A stretch of 64,000 nucleotides of DNA from Methylobacterium dankookense (GTDB lineage: Bacteria; Pseudomonadota; Alphaproteobacteria; Rhizobiales; Beijerinckiaceae), in the NCBI RefSeq assembly GCF_902141855.1, contig NZ_CABFVH010000007.1, positions 118,771 to 182,770 on the forward strand, written 5' to 3'. Of the stretch, positions 12,173-19,692 are shown in pieces. Below the pieces are notes generated by a model, which did not search any database, was not told the DNA's origin, and was given only the letters and a program-made list of their open reading frames with translations. Position numbers and translations under genes: made by a program. How positions within the stretch are numbered: position 1 is the first letter of the stretch; every line of letters starts with the position of its first letter.

Positions 12173-12643
12173 TCACGCGAGGGATCGTGGGGGCTTGGGC
12201 AGGGCCTCGGGGCCGGCACCGGCGCGACCCGAGACGTCGCGCGGGATCAGCGTGACGGTTCGGACCAGGGTCGGCGCCAGGGTATAGGGCCCGGAGAGGA
12301 CGCCGATGGCGCAGCAGGCCATCGTTCCGCAGCAGCGGGTCTTGCAGCCGACCGGGCAGCATTCGTCCTGACCCGGCTCGATGCGCGCACCCTCGACCCT
12401 GGTCGGGGTGAGCGCGAGCTTGGCCCATGCCGGCGAGACGGTCCGGACCACGACCTCAGGCGCCACGTAGACCGAAGGCGCGGTGGCCTTGGGCGCCGAC
12501 TGAGCGATCTTAGGCTGCGCCGCGGCGTGGTGACCGTGGTGCGCGTGTCCCTCGTGGGCCTGGACGGCGGACGGCGCGACGTAGGCGATGATCGCGAGGA
12601 TCATCGCCGCCATCAGGCGCACGATTTGCCGGTCGAGGCTCAT
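12173..12643 (-). CDS. Secreted Cys/His-rich small protein, unknown
   Basis: 156 residues. Residues 1-29 form a signal peptide (LMAAMILAIIAYVAPSAVQA). The mature N-terminus is His-rich (HEGHAHHGHHAA) and the centre holds seven Cys in CCPVGC and RCCGTMACC. Both elements suit Cu(I)/Ag(I) binding. No family is recognised. It is first in line before the adaptor gene and after the CopZ-like gene on the same strand, so it is probably a periplasmic metal-binding accessory of this RND operon. Confidence 0.6.
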   Translation of the reverse strand: MSLDRQIVRLMAAMILAIIAYVAPSAVQAHEGHAHHGHHAAAQPKIAQSAPKATAPSVYVAPEVVVRTVSPAWAKLALTPTRVEGARIEPGQDECCPVGCKTRCCGTMACCAIGVLSGPYTLAPTLVRTVTLIPRDVSGRAGAGPEALPKPPRSLA

Positions 12644-12735
12644 GAGGTCTGGCTTACACCGGTTCGAGTGGCGGGACTATGTCCGCGGGTGGGACGTGAA
12701 TGCCCAAACGGAGGTTTGGTTGCCGTCGTCGGGTT

Positions 12736-12948
12736 TCAACCCGCCGCGCGCAGCGGCTCTGCGGGGTAGCCGGCGGCAGCGATGGCCTGGGCGATCTGGT
12801 CGACCGGCCCCGCGACGCCGGACACGGTGACGATCTTGGCCCCCAGGTCCACGTCGATCCGGGCATTGGGCTCGACGGCTTGGACGGCGCGGGCCACGGC
12901 CTTGGTACAGCCGCCGCACCCCATCTTCTCGACCTTTAAGCGGTACAT
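12736..12948 (-). CDS. copZ: HMA-domain copper chaperone (CopZ-like)
   Basis: A 70-residue protein made of one heavy-metal-associated domain with the Cu(I)-binding KMGCGGC motif near residues 9-14 and a ferredoxin-like beta-alpha-beta-beta-alpha-beta pattern. No signal peptide, so cytosolic: it would carry Cu(I) to pumps or a regulator. The ATG at 12948 is chosen because GGAGAGAG stands six bases upstream; the frame extends nine codons further. It is the first gene behind the CueR-like promoter at 12977-13007. Confidence 0.88.
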   Translation of the reverse strand: MYRLKVEKMGCGGCTKAVARAVQAVEPNARIDVDLGAKIVTVSGVAGPVDQIAQAIAAAGYPAEPLRAAG

Positions 12949-12976
12949 GACGCTCTCTCCTGGATGGCGTCCCATC

Positions 12977-13007
12977 CAGATGGGGCTTCACATGATGGGA
13001 AGGTCAA
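12977..13007 (-). promoter_or_regulatory. CueR-like promoter for the copZ-RND operon
   Basis: Reading leftward, TTGACC (13,007-13,002) is followed by a 19-base spacer and CATCTG (12,982-12,977). The spacer holds a degenerate 21-base dyad (13,004-12,984): the first arm ACCTTCC is identical to the classic CueR half site, and the second arm TGAAGCC keeps GAAG but differs at three positions. The long 19-base spacer is the hallmark of MerR-family promoters. It lies about 30 bases upstream of the copZ start. A perfect version of the same box is found at 25,300-25,320. Confidence 0.65.
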
Positions 13008-13233
13008 GGGATCACCTGCCTGGCCGGACCAAGTTACTGATGCCTGAGGGGCTTTCGCTTGACCGCGAAACCGCAAACCGGCTGAACATCCCAAGATTGC
13101 CGGGGAGGCGGCGGGCGGCATCATGCGGGCCTTTCGGTGGATCCCACGGCCACCGTCCAGCGAACAGCGACGCTGCCGCTCCCACTTACCGACATCCTCG
13201 TCCCAACTTGCGGACCGCTCCGACGAATGCCCC

Positions 13234-13265
13234 TTGACCCCGTACCACGGTACGGACCGTAGGCT
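13234..13265 (+). promoter_or_regulatory. MerR/PbrR-type promoter with mer-like operator
   Basis: TTGACC (13,234-13,239), a 20-base spacer, and TAGGCT (13,260-13,265). The spacer starts with a perfect dyad CCGTACC-AC-GGTACGG (13,240-13,255). Written as CCGTAC-N4-GTACGG this is the same arm sequence and spacing as the mer operator of Tn21/Tn501 known to me. Regulators of this family untwist such over-long promoters when they bind metal. It lies 30 bases upstream of the MerR-type gene at 13,296, so the operon probably controls itself. Confidence 0.8.
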
Positions 13266-13295
13266 TGTGCAGCATCGGCATCGCGGGGACGGAAG

Positions 13296-13748
13296 ATGAG
13301 GAACCTGACGATCGGCAGGGCGGCGCGGGAGGCCGGTGTCGGCGTTGAGACCATCCGGTTCTACGAGCGCCAGGGCTTAATCGCGCAACCGGCCAAAGGG
13401 TCTGGCTATCGGACCTATTCGCCTGAGGTGGTCGCTCGCATCCGATTCATCCGGCAGGCCCAGAGGATCGGGTTCTCCCTCAAGGAGGCGCAAGAGCTCC
13501 TCGCCCTACGCGCCAATCCAGAGGCCGACTGCGCTGACGTGCAGGCCCAGGCTCGGCACAAGATCGCCGAGGTGGACGAGAGGATCTCCGAGCTCCTGCG
13601 CGTCCGCGCCGCCTTGGAGGCTGTGGTCGCCTCGTGCCCGGGCCACGGCGGCCTGAGCGGCTGCACCATCCTGGAAGCCCTCGACCAGGCACCGCCGGAA
13701 GCGGCCGCGTGTCGATGCGACGAGCCGATGAAGAGGAAGTCACCATGA
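13296..13748 (+). CDS. MerR/PbrR-type metal-sensing regulator
   Basis: 150 residues. Residues 1-70 are the MerR DNA-binding domain (LTIGRAAREAGVGVETIRFYE). Cys79 opens the dimerisation helix, and Cys114 and Cys123 flank the metal loop (SCPGHGGLSGC). The distances 79-114-123 equal those of the three Hg ligands of MerR (82-117-126) and also those of PbrR. A C-terminal CRC (139-141) recalls the CxC tail of PbrR, although PbrR's Cys14 is Gly here. Metal is thus Hg(II), Pb(II) or Cd(II) class, not Cu. ATG has GGGGACGGAAG upstream. Its stop overlaps the next start (ATGA), so it heads the operon it regulates. Confidence 0.92.
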   Translation: MRNLTIGRAAREAGVGVETIRFYERQGLIAQPAKGSGYRTYSPEVVARIRFIRQAQRIGFSLKEAQELLALRANPEADCADVQAQARHKIAEVDERISELLRVRAALEAVVASCPGHGGLSGCTILEALDQAPPEAAACRCDEPMKRKSP

Positions 13749-13966
13749 GGACGGTCACTTTGAAGGTCGAAGGTTGGCGGTGCGCTGCCTGCTCCGCCTC
13801 GGTCGGTTCGCTTTTGGAGGCCCATCCCGGCGTCCGTGGCGTCGATGTCTCCTTCGATAAGGGGCGCGTCCGCGCCCTCTTCGACCCCGTGACCACCAGC
13901 GAGGATCGCCTGGTCGAGCTGATCGAGAAGCGCGGCTTCCGGGTCGTGGCCCGGACTTCGGCCTGA
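13745..13966 (+). CDS. Small cytosolic HMA-domain protein
   Basis: 73 residues forming one heavy-metal-associated domain with the metal motif WRCAACSAS (Cys near residues 12 and 15) and the usual beta-alpha pattern. No signal peptide. Its ATG overlaps the regulator stop by four bases and is preceded by GAAGAGGAAG. As a cytosolic chaperone it would hand metal to the ATPase encoded 33 bases further on. The Trp-Arg before the first Cys replaces the common Gly-Met. Confidence 0.88.
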   Translation: MRTVTLKVEGWRCAACSASVGSLLEAHPGVRGVDVSFDKGRVRALFDPVTTSEDRLVELIEKRGFRVVARTSA

Positions 13967-13999
13967 TCTGGCTGGCTGGACATTCCTGGAGACGGACCG

Positions 14000-16462
14000 A
14001 TGGCCGCAGCGGCACTCGACACCGACCTTTCCCTCTGGAGCGAGGAGCCGGCGAGCCGGCCCGACCGGGCACGCATCCGCGCCCGGATCGGCGGCCTGCA
14101 CTGTTCGCTCTGCACCGGCACCATCGAGAAGGCGCTGGGTAGCCAGCCGGGCGTCGACAAGGTGGCGGTCAGCCTGACCCACGAGCAGGCCCTCGTCGAG
14201 TACGACCCGGCGGTCGCGCGGCCGGCGAAGCTTCTGGGGATCCTGCGCGACATCGGCTACACCATCTCCGATCCGCGCAAGGTCCGGCCCTACGAGGAGG
14301 AGGAGCGCGATCTCGTGCGCGAGAGCCGCCGCTTCGTCGTGGCGGTCGCCCTAAGCGTCGCCTCAATTCCCATCATCGCGGACCCCACCCTCGGCTGGAT
14401 CGGCTTCCTGCCCGCCCTGGTCTGCCTCAGCCTCGGCGCGATGGTCTTCCTCGTCCTGCGGAAGACCAGCCTCCTCGCCGCGGCGGCCAGCACCGCCGGT
14501 CTCGCAGTCCTGGCACTCGGCCTGCTCTACCTGAACCTCCAAGGCTACCTCGCGGCCTCCGCTCCCTGGCTCGTGGCCGCGCTCGCGGTCGTGCTCGTCT
14601 TCGGGGTCGGGCGCCACATCCTGCACATGGCCGTCCAGGCCCTCCGCCGCGGCATCCTGAACCAGCACGTGCTGCTGGAGATCGGCGCCTTCGCAGGCAT
14701 GCTCGGCGGCGTCATCGGGCTGGTCCTCGACCGGCCGGACTACCCGACTGCGCCGTTCTTCGCCGTCTCGGTCATGGTCGCGACCTACCACATCTTCTCC
14801 GAGTGGCTGTCGCTCATCGTCAAGACGCGCAGCTCCCAGGCCGTGAAGCGCCTCCTCGACCTCCAGCCGGAGACCGCCCGCGTGGTCCGGGACGGCCAGG
14901 AGCGGGATGTGCCACTGGAAGCCGTCGCGGTCGGCGACCTCGTCCGCATTCGCCCCGGGGAGCGGGTGCCCGTCGATGGCACAGTCGCGGGCGGCCGCTC
15001 CGCCGTCGACCAGGCCCTCGTCACCGGTGAGCCAATTCCGGTCGAGCGCGCTGAGGGCGACGCCGTCATCGGCGGCTCGATCAATGGCACCGGCACCCTG
15101 CTGGTCCGGGTGACCGCAGTGGGAGCCGGCAGCTTCCTGCAGAAGGTGGTGCGCGAGGTCGAGGACGCCCGCGCCCTCAAGCCCGGCCTGCTCCACCTCG
15201 TCGACCGCGTCCTGCAGGTCTACACTCCGACCGTGCTCGTGGTGGCCGCGCTGGCCTTCGTCGGCTGGCTCGCCGGTTCGTGGTTGGCCGGCGGTGAACC
15301 CGACATCGAGCGGGCCGTGTTCGCGGGCCTGAGCGTCCTAGTCATGGGCTATCCCTGCGCCGTCGGCATTTCGGCACCGCTCTCCATCGTGCGGGGGGCC
15401 GGCGAAGCCGCCGAGCACGGCATCCTGATGCGGACCGGCGAGGCCTTCCAGGGCTATCGCCTCGTCGACACCGTCGTCCTCGACAAGACCGGGACCCTCA
15501 CCGAGGGTCGGCCCGCGGTCCGCGAAGTCGAGGCGTTCTCCGGGAGCGAGGCCGATCTCGTCGCCCTTGCCGCCGCGGCCGAGGCCTCGTCCGAGCACCC
15601 ACTCGCGCAGGCAGTGGTCAAGGCCGCGTTCACGCGCGGCGCCGTGCCCCCGGACGTGATCTCGTTCGAGGCCATCCCGGGCAAGGGCGTCGTCGCCCAG
15701 ACCGTGGCGGGCGAGGTCCTGGTCGGCAGCCCGGCGTTCCTGGCAGGCCGTGGCGTCGACCTATCGTCCGCGGCGGCCCGCACCCAGGACCTGGAGGGGG
15801 CCGGGCGCACCGTCATCATGGTCGGCCGGGACCGTCGCCTGCTGGGCCTGCTCGCGCTTGACGACAGCCTACGGTCCGACGCGGCGCAGGCGGTTGCGGC
15901 GTTGCGGGCTGAGGGCCTGCGGACGGTCCTACTCACCGGTGACAACGAGCGGGCTGCCCGCCGGATCGCCGCCGAGGCGGGCATCGACGAGGTCCACGCG
16001 GGGGTACTGCCCGACGGCAAGGCGGAGACCGTGCGGCGCCTGCAAGCGACGTCCAAGGTCGCGATGGTCGGCGACGGCATCAACGATGCGCCCGCCCTGA
16101 TGCAGGCCGACGTCGGCATCGCCATGGGCGGGGGCACCGACATCGCCATCGAGGCCGCCGACATCATTATCCTGTCGAACCGCCTGGCCGCGCTGCCGCT
16201 CGCCCGCCGCATCAGCCGGCGCAGCTACGCCAAGATGCTCCAGAACGTGTGGCTGGCCTTCGCCTTCAACGGCCTCGGCATACCGGTGGCCGCGACCGGG
16301 CTCATCAACCCGATCTGGGCCATGGTCGCCATGGCGGTCAGCGTCACCGCGATCTTTCTCAATTCCCTCTGGGGCCAGCCCGGACTGTTCCTGGGTGCGA
16401 TTACGAGCGTCGGCAGCCTGCCCGCCACGAACGGGCTCGCCATCGAAGGAGGTCGGCGATGA
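14000..16462 (+). CDS. P1B-type heavy-metal ATPase with YPC instead of CPC
   Basis: 820 residues. N-terminal HMA domain (IGGLHCSLCTGTIEKAL, about residues 30-46), eight or so membrane helices, phosphorylation loop [21 protein letters not shown] and GDGINDAPAL: all catalytic motifs intact. The TM6 metal motif reads MGYPCAVGISAP, so Tyr-Pro-Cys replaces the usual CPC. The last helices read FAFNGLGIPVAA and MAVSVTAIFLNSL, lacking the YN and MxxSS of copper pumps. Substrate is therefore not predictable from known subgroups. ATG with GGAGAcggaccg upstream. It sits in the MerR/PbrR-type operon and its stop overlaps the next gene, so it presumably exports the metal sensed by that regulator. Confidence 0.93.
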   Translation: MAAAALDTDLSLWSEEPASRPDRARIRARIGGLHCSLCTGTIEKALGSQPGVDKVAVSLTHEQALVEYDPAVARPAKLLGILRDIGYTISDPRKVRPYEEEERDLVRESRRFVVAVALSVASIPIIADPTLGWIGFLPALVCLSLGAMVFLVLRKTSLLAAAASTAGLAVLALGLLYLNLQGYLAASAPWLVAALAVVLVFGVGRHILHMAVQALRRGILNQHVLLEIGAFAGMLGGVIGLVLDRPDYPTAPFFAVSVMVATYHIFSEWLSLIVKTRSSQAVKRLLDLQPETARVVRDGQERDVPLEAVAVGDLVRIRPGERVPVDGTVAGGRSAVDQALVTGEPIPVERAEGDAVIGGSINGTGTLLVRVTAVGAGSFLQKVVREVEDARALKPGLLHLVDRVLQVYTPTVLVVAALAFVGWLAGSWLAGGEPDIERAVFAGLSVLVMGYPCAVGISAPLSIVRGAGEAAEHGILMRTGEAFQGYRLVDTVVLDKTGTLTEGRPAVREVEAFSGSEADLVALAAAAEASSEHPLAQAVVKAAFTRGAVPPDVISFEAIPGKGVVAQTVAGEVLVGSPAFLAGRGVDLSSAAARTQDLEGAGRTVIMVGRDRRLLGLLALDDSLRSDAAQAVAALRAEGLRTVLLTGDNERAARRIAAEAGIDEVHAGVLPDGKAETVRRLQATSKVAMVGDGINDAPALMQADVGIAMGGGTDIAIEAADIIILSNRLAALPLARRISRRSYAKMLQNVWLAFAFNGLGIPVAATGLINPIWAMVAMAVSVTAIFLNSLWGQPGLFLGAITSVGSLPATNGLAIEGGRR

Positions 16463-16803
16463 GGTTCCTGATTTCTTCGAGCGGGGCGGCCGCGCTGGCA
16501 GCCCTCCTCCTGGGACCGGTCGGGCCGGTGCGGGCCCAGGATGACACGCCGGCCATGTCACGCCGCGGCTCCGACCTGAAGGTCGCGACCATCCCGGTGG
16601 AAGGCATGGTCTGCCTCTCCTGCGCCGCCTCCATCAAGCGGGCGGTCCGGAAGGTGGACGGCGTGACCGACGCGGAGATCGATTTCGTCGGCCGCACGCT
16701 TCGCGTCACTTACGCCGCCGGCCGGCCCCTCCTGCTCGGTCGCGTGCGGACGGCCATCGCGGGCCTTGGCTACACCCCCGGCACTCCCGTGGTGGCGCCG
16801 TGA
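16459..16803 (+). CDS. Secreted HMA protein (MerP-like)
   Basis: 114 residues: signal peptide (about 1-27, ending PVRA-QD), a short linker, then a heavy-metal-associated domain with the motif GMVCLSCAAS. MerP, the periplasmic Hg(II) carrier of mer operons, has the same plan of signal peptide plus one HMA domain. The ATG overlaps the ATPase stop (ATGA) and follows GAAGGAGG. Next to a membrane protein with Cys in its first helix, it may pass metal across the periplasm. Metal identity is inferred only from the operon regulator. Confidence 0.85.
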   Translation: MRFLISSSGAAALAALLLGPVGPVRAQDDTPAMSRRGSDLKVATIPVEGMVCLSCAASIKRAVRKVDGVTDAEIDFVGRTLRVTYAAGRPLLLGRVRTAIAGLGYTPGTPVVAP

Positions 16804-17480
16804 CGCTCGAACATCTCGTCCAGCCCCTGGCGGCCGGCGCCGGCGGGCCGGCCGCCCTCTGGATCGCGTTCCTCGCCGGGGTCCTGGCCAGCGCGGTCTG
16901 CTCTTGCACCCTCCCAGTCGGGCTCGGCCTGGCCAGCGTCGCCGGGGCCTCGGAGGCAGGGGCCCGACGTGCCGGCCTGCAGGTCGCCGCGTCCTTCTTC
17001 GCCGGAATCGTCCTGAGCCTCGCCGTCCTCGGCTCCGCGGTAGGGCATCTCGGCGCGCTCGCGACGGAGGCGTTCGGCCGGAACTGGGCCCTGCTCATGG
17101 CCGTCGTCTCGCTTGCGGCGGCGCTTCTCGCCTTCTGGTGGCCGCGTCTGCGCACCCGAGCCCTGACGGCTTGGCGCCGCCCCGGCCTCCTCGGCGCCTT
17201 CGCCTACGGCGTGGTGTTCAGCGTCGGCACCTCGGTCGCGCCGCTGCTGCTGCTGCTCACGGTGGCGGCCGCGGAGGGCCGGTCCGGGCGCGGCGTCGTC
17301 CTCGCCCTCGCATTCGGCCTCGGTCGGGGCCTGCCCTTCCTCGCCGCGGGTGCGGCCGGGAGCGCGATCACCCGCCTGGCCCGCCTCGGCGTCTGGGGCC
17401 GAGCCCTGCAGCTCTTCAGCGGCGGCGCCCTCCTGTTGGTCAGCGCCTACTACGCACGGGTCTACGCGGACCTGCTCTGA
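16800..17480 (+). CDS. CcdA/DsbD-like membrane protein with CxC in first helix
   Basis: 226 residues, about six membrane helices in two related halves, like CcdA or the DsbD core that moves electrons across the membrane. The first helix carries VCSCTLPVG, giving two Cys. The matching place in the second half reads GTSVAPLLLLL, with no Cys, whereas redox-active CcdA needs one Cys in each half. It therefore may not work as a thiol reductant carrier and could instead move metal, in the way MerT uses a Cys pair in helix 1. GTG start overlapping the previous stop (GTGA). Placed between two HMA proteins. Confidence 0.8.
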   Translation: MTLEHLVQPLAAGAGGPAALWIAFLAGVLASAVCSCTLPVGLGLASVAGASEAGARRAGLQVAASFFAGIVLSLAVLGSAVGHLGALATEAFGRNWALLMAVVSLAAALLAFWWPRLRTRALTAWRRPGLLGAFAYGVVFSVGTSVAPLLLLLTVAAAEGRSGRGVVLALAFGLGRGLPFLAAGAAGSAITRLARLGVWGRALQLFSGGALLLVSAYYARVYADLL

Positions 17481-17494
17481 ACCCTGGAGACCTC

Positions 17495-17734
17495 ATGAGT
17501 GACGAAACCGCCTCCCTGACGGAGGTCATCTTCTCCGTGCCGGGTATGATGTGCGACGGCTGCGCCGAGACGGTCCATGACGTACTGACGGCCGTGCCGG
17601 GGGTCCGCCAGGCAAAGCCCAGCACCTGGCGCAAGCGCGTCGCCGTTCGCTTCGAGCCGTCCCGCGTCGGACCTGCGGAGATCCGGTCGGCGCTCGCCAA
17701 GGGCGGGTTCGACGCCGTCGAGGTGCAAGCATGA
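17495..17734 (+). CDS. Third small HMA-domain protein
   Basis: 79 residues, no signal peptide, one HMA domain with GMMCDGCAETV near residues 17-27, and the typical C-terminal pattern ending GFDAVEV. GGAGA lies seven bases before the ATG. Its stop overlaps the MFS start (ATGA). It is the third separate small HMA protein in this operon, apart from the ATPase's own domain, so each membrane protein here may have its own metal carrier. Confidence 0.88.
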   Translation: MSDETASLTEVIFSVPGMMCDGCAETVHDVLTAVPGVRQAKPSTWRKRVAVRFEPSRVGPAEIRSALAKGGFDAVEVQA

Positions 17735-18942
17735 TTCCCGGAGAGACGGAACCCGCGGAGGCTGACCGCGAGCGCCTGCTCCGCGTCCTCGCGGCGGCGG
17801 CGTTCGTGATCTTCTTCCAGGCGTTCATGGTCGCGCCGGTCCTGCCGCAGTTGGCGCAGGGGTTCGGCGTCTCGCCCGAGCGGGTCGGGCTCATCGTTCC
17901 GGCCTACTTGATCCCGTACGGAGCGGCGACGCTGGTCTACGGGCTGCTGGCGGACCGCCTAGGCGTCTGGCGCGTCATGGCTGGCTCCCTGGCCGCCTTC
18001 GCGGCGCTCACGGCCCTGACAGCCACGGCGAGCTCGGTCGGGCAACTCGCCACGTGGCGCTTCCTGACCGGTTTGGGGGCGAGCGGGGTCGTCCCCCTCG
18101 GCCTCGTTCTCGTCGGCCGGCTCTTCCCCTACGAACGACGGGGGCGCCCCCTGGGATGGCTGTTCGGCGCCATGGCCGGCGGCATGGCCTTCGGGTCGAC
18201 CTTCGGCGCCCTGCTCGAACCGGTGGTCGGGTGGCGCGGCCTCTTCCTGACCGTCGGCGCCGCCGGGGGGGCGCTCCTGCTCGTCCTCGCGCCGACACGG
18301 GGGATCATCCCCAGCGCCACGGTGACCGGGACACGGTTGCCCGACCTGTTCCGCGGCTACCGCGACCTCCTGCTCAACCCACGCGGACGTCGCACCTACG
18401 GCTTTGTCCTGCTCAACTCGATGTTCCACTCCGGCGTGTTCACCTGGCTCGGCCTGTACTTCGAGCAGCGATACGGGCTCGGTCCCGTCGGGGTCGGGCT
18501 GGCGCTCCTCGGCTATGGCATCCCGGGCTTCCTCCTGGGGCCCGTCATCGGCCGCATCGCGGACCGGCGAGGGCGCGGCCGCCTCCTCCCGGTCGGGCTG
18601 CTCCTGGGGGCCTTCGCGGCGGCGGCTCTGACCCTCGACGCGCCGCTTCTCCTGGCGGCGGTGGCGGTGACGGTCCTGTCGCTCGGCTACGACATGACCC
18701 AGCCGCTGCTCGCCGGCGTCGTCACGGCACTCGGGGGCCAACGTCCGGGCCAAGCCATGGGGCTCAACGTCTGCCTGCTGTTCACCGGGTTCGGGCTAGG
18801 AAGCCTGCTCTTCGGCGGATTGCTCCGTCTCGGGTTCGGTACGACGCTCGCCCTGTTCGCGGCGGCGGAGTTGGCGCTCGCCGCAGCTGCCGTGCGTCTC
18901 TTCCGGTCCGAGACGCCGTCGGTCGAGGGAGGACGCCCATGA
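17731..18942 (+). CDS. MFS transporter
   Basis: 403 residues with twelve predicted membrane helices. The loop between helices 2 and 3 reads GLLADRLGVWRV, the classic MFS motif A, and FLTGLGASGVVPLGL fits helix 5. It resembles drug/proton antiporters of the DHA type. Substrate is unknown; the operon (metal regulator, HMA proteins, ATPase) suggests export of a metal complex or of a thiol-bound metal. Its ATG overlaps the preceding stop and its own stop overlaps the next start, so translation is coupled. Confidence 0.88.
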   Translation: MIPGETEPAEADRERLLRVLAAAAFVIFFQAFMVAPVLPQLAQGFGVSPERVGLIVPAYLIPYGAATLVYGLLADRLGVWRVMAGSLAAFAALTALTATASSVGQLATWRFLTGLGASGVVPLGLVLVGRLFPYERRGRPLGWLFGAMAGGMAFGSTFGALLEPVVGWRGLFLTVGAAGGALLLVLAPTRGIIPSATVTGTRLPDLFRGYRDLLLNPRGRRTYGFVLLNSMFHSGVFTWLGLYFEQRYGLGPVGVGLALLGYGIPGFLLGPVIGRIADRRGRGRLLPVGLLLGAFAAAALTLDAPLLLAAVAVTVLSLGYDMTQPLLAGVVTALGGQRPGQAMGLNVCLLFTGFGLGSLLFGGLLRLGFGTTLALFAAAELALAAAAVRLFRSETPSVEGGRP

Positions 18943-19181
18943 ACGCGCCAAGGTCCGAATTCGGCGAGGCAGCCCTCGACACCCTCATCCTCGCCGCACT
19001 CCGGCAGGCGCAGCGGGAGGGGGCAAGCGGCGCGGCCGAGCATCTCCTCTGCGCACTGGAGGCACTCGTCCTCGACACCGGGAGCCCGGCATGTGCCTCG
19101 GCTTGCCTCGACGAGGCCTATCTCGACCTCGCCGGGGCGGCCCGAGGTACGGCGCGTGCTCGCCACCGCGGCACGATGTGA
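18939..19181 (+). CDS. 80-residue tail protein of the metal operon, unknown
   Basis: The ATG overlaps the MFS stop (ATGA) and the product is mostly helical: FGEAALDTLILAALRQAQRE, then HLLCALEALVLDTG, then SPACASACLDEAYLDLA. Three Cys fall in the second half (LLCALE, ACASAC). No signal peptide or membrane segment is evident, and no family is recognised. The coupled start and its place as last gene of a tight operon argue that it is real. Confidence 0.6.
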   Translation: MNAPRSEFGEAALDTLILAALRQAQREGASGAAEHLLCALEALVLDTGSPACASACLDEAYLDLAGAARGTARARHRGTM

Positions 19182-19196
19182 GGGTCACCCGCCTGC

Positions 19197-19679
19197 TCAG
19201 GCCACCTCAGCTCCGCGGTACCGGGCGAACACGCTCCGCCCCTCGGGTCCGAAGAGGGTGACCTCGTAGGTGTCGGGCTCCATGCCATCGACCTCCATGC
19301 CGGGCGAGCCGACCGGCATGCCCGGCACAGACAGCCCGGTGCCCTTGGGCTTCTCCGCCAGGAGCCGCTTGATCGCGCCGGCCGGCACGTGGCCCTCGAC
19401 CACGTAGCCGCCGACCTGGGCGGTGTGGCAGGAGGCAAGCTCGCGCGGCACCCCGAGGCGGATCTTGAGCGGGTTCACCGGGCCCTCGGTCACGGTGACG
19501 GTGAAGCCGGACTCGCGCAGGTGCGTGACCCACTTCTCGCAGCAGCCGCAGTTCGGGTCCTTGGTCACCGCGACCGGGGGCAACCCCTCCGCCAGGGCGC
19601 CCCGTCCGAGGGCCAGCCCCGCCGCCAGGCCCGCGAGCAGGGCACGCCGGGACGGCATCGTATCGCTCCGCATCGTCAA
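19197..19679 (-). CDS. DUF411 secreted metal-binding protein
   Basis: 160 residues. The N-terminus MPSRRALLAGLAAGLALG looks like a signal peptide, with an Arg pair but not a full Tat motif. The DUF411 core is clear: VTKDPNCGCCEKWVTHLRESGF, ELASCHTAQVGGYVVEGHVPA, and KGTGLSVPGMPVGSPGME. The CGCC and SCHT elements are proposed copper ligands in this family, which often accompanies Cus pumps. GGGAG lies about seven bases before the ATG. It follows cusA by 13 bases and is the last gene of the second Cus operon. Confidence 0.9.
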   Translation of the reverse strand: MTMRSDTMPSRRALLAGLAAGLALGRGALAEGLPPVAVTKDPNCGCCEKWVTHLRESGFTVTVTEGPVNPLKIRLGVPRELASCHTAQVGGYVVEGHVPAGAIKRLLAEKPKGTGLSVPGMPVGSPGMEVDGMEPDTYEVTLFGPEGRSVFARYRGAEVA

Positions 19680-19692
19680 CTCCCGTTCGCTC

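Noticed and set aside
13296..19181. Naming the operon mer
   Set aside because: There is no merA, merB or merT, and the regulator fits PbrR as well as MerR, so a mer name would claim too much.
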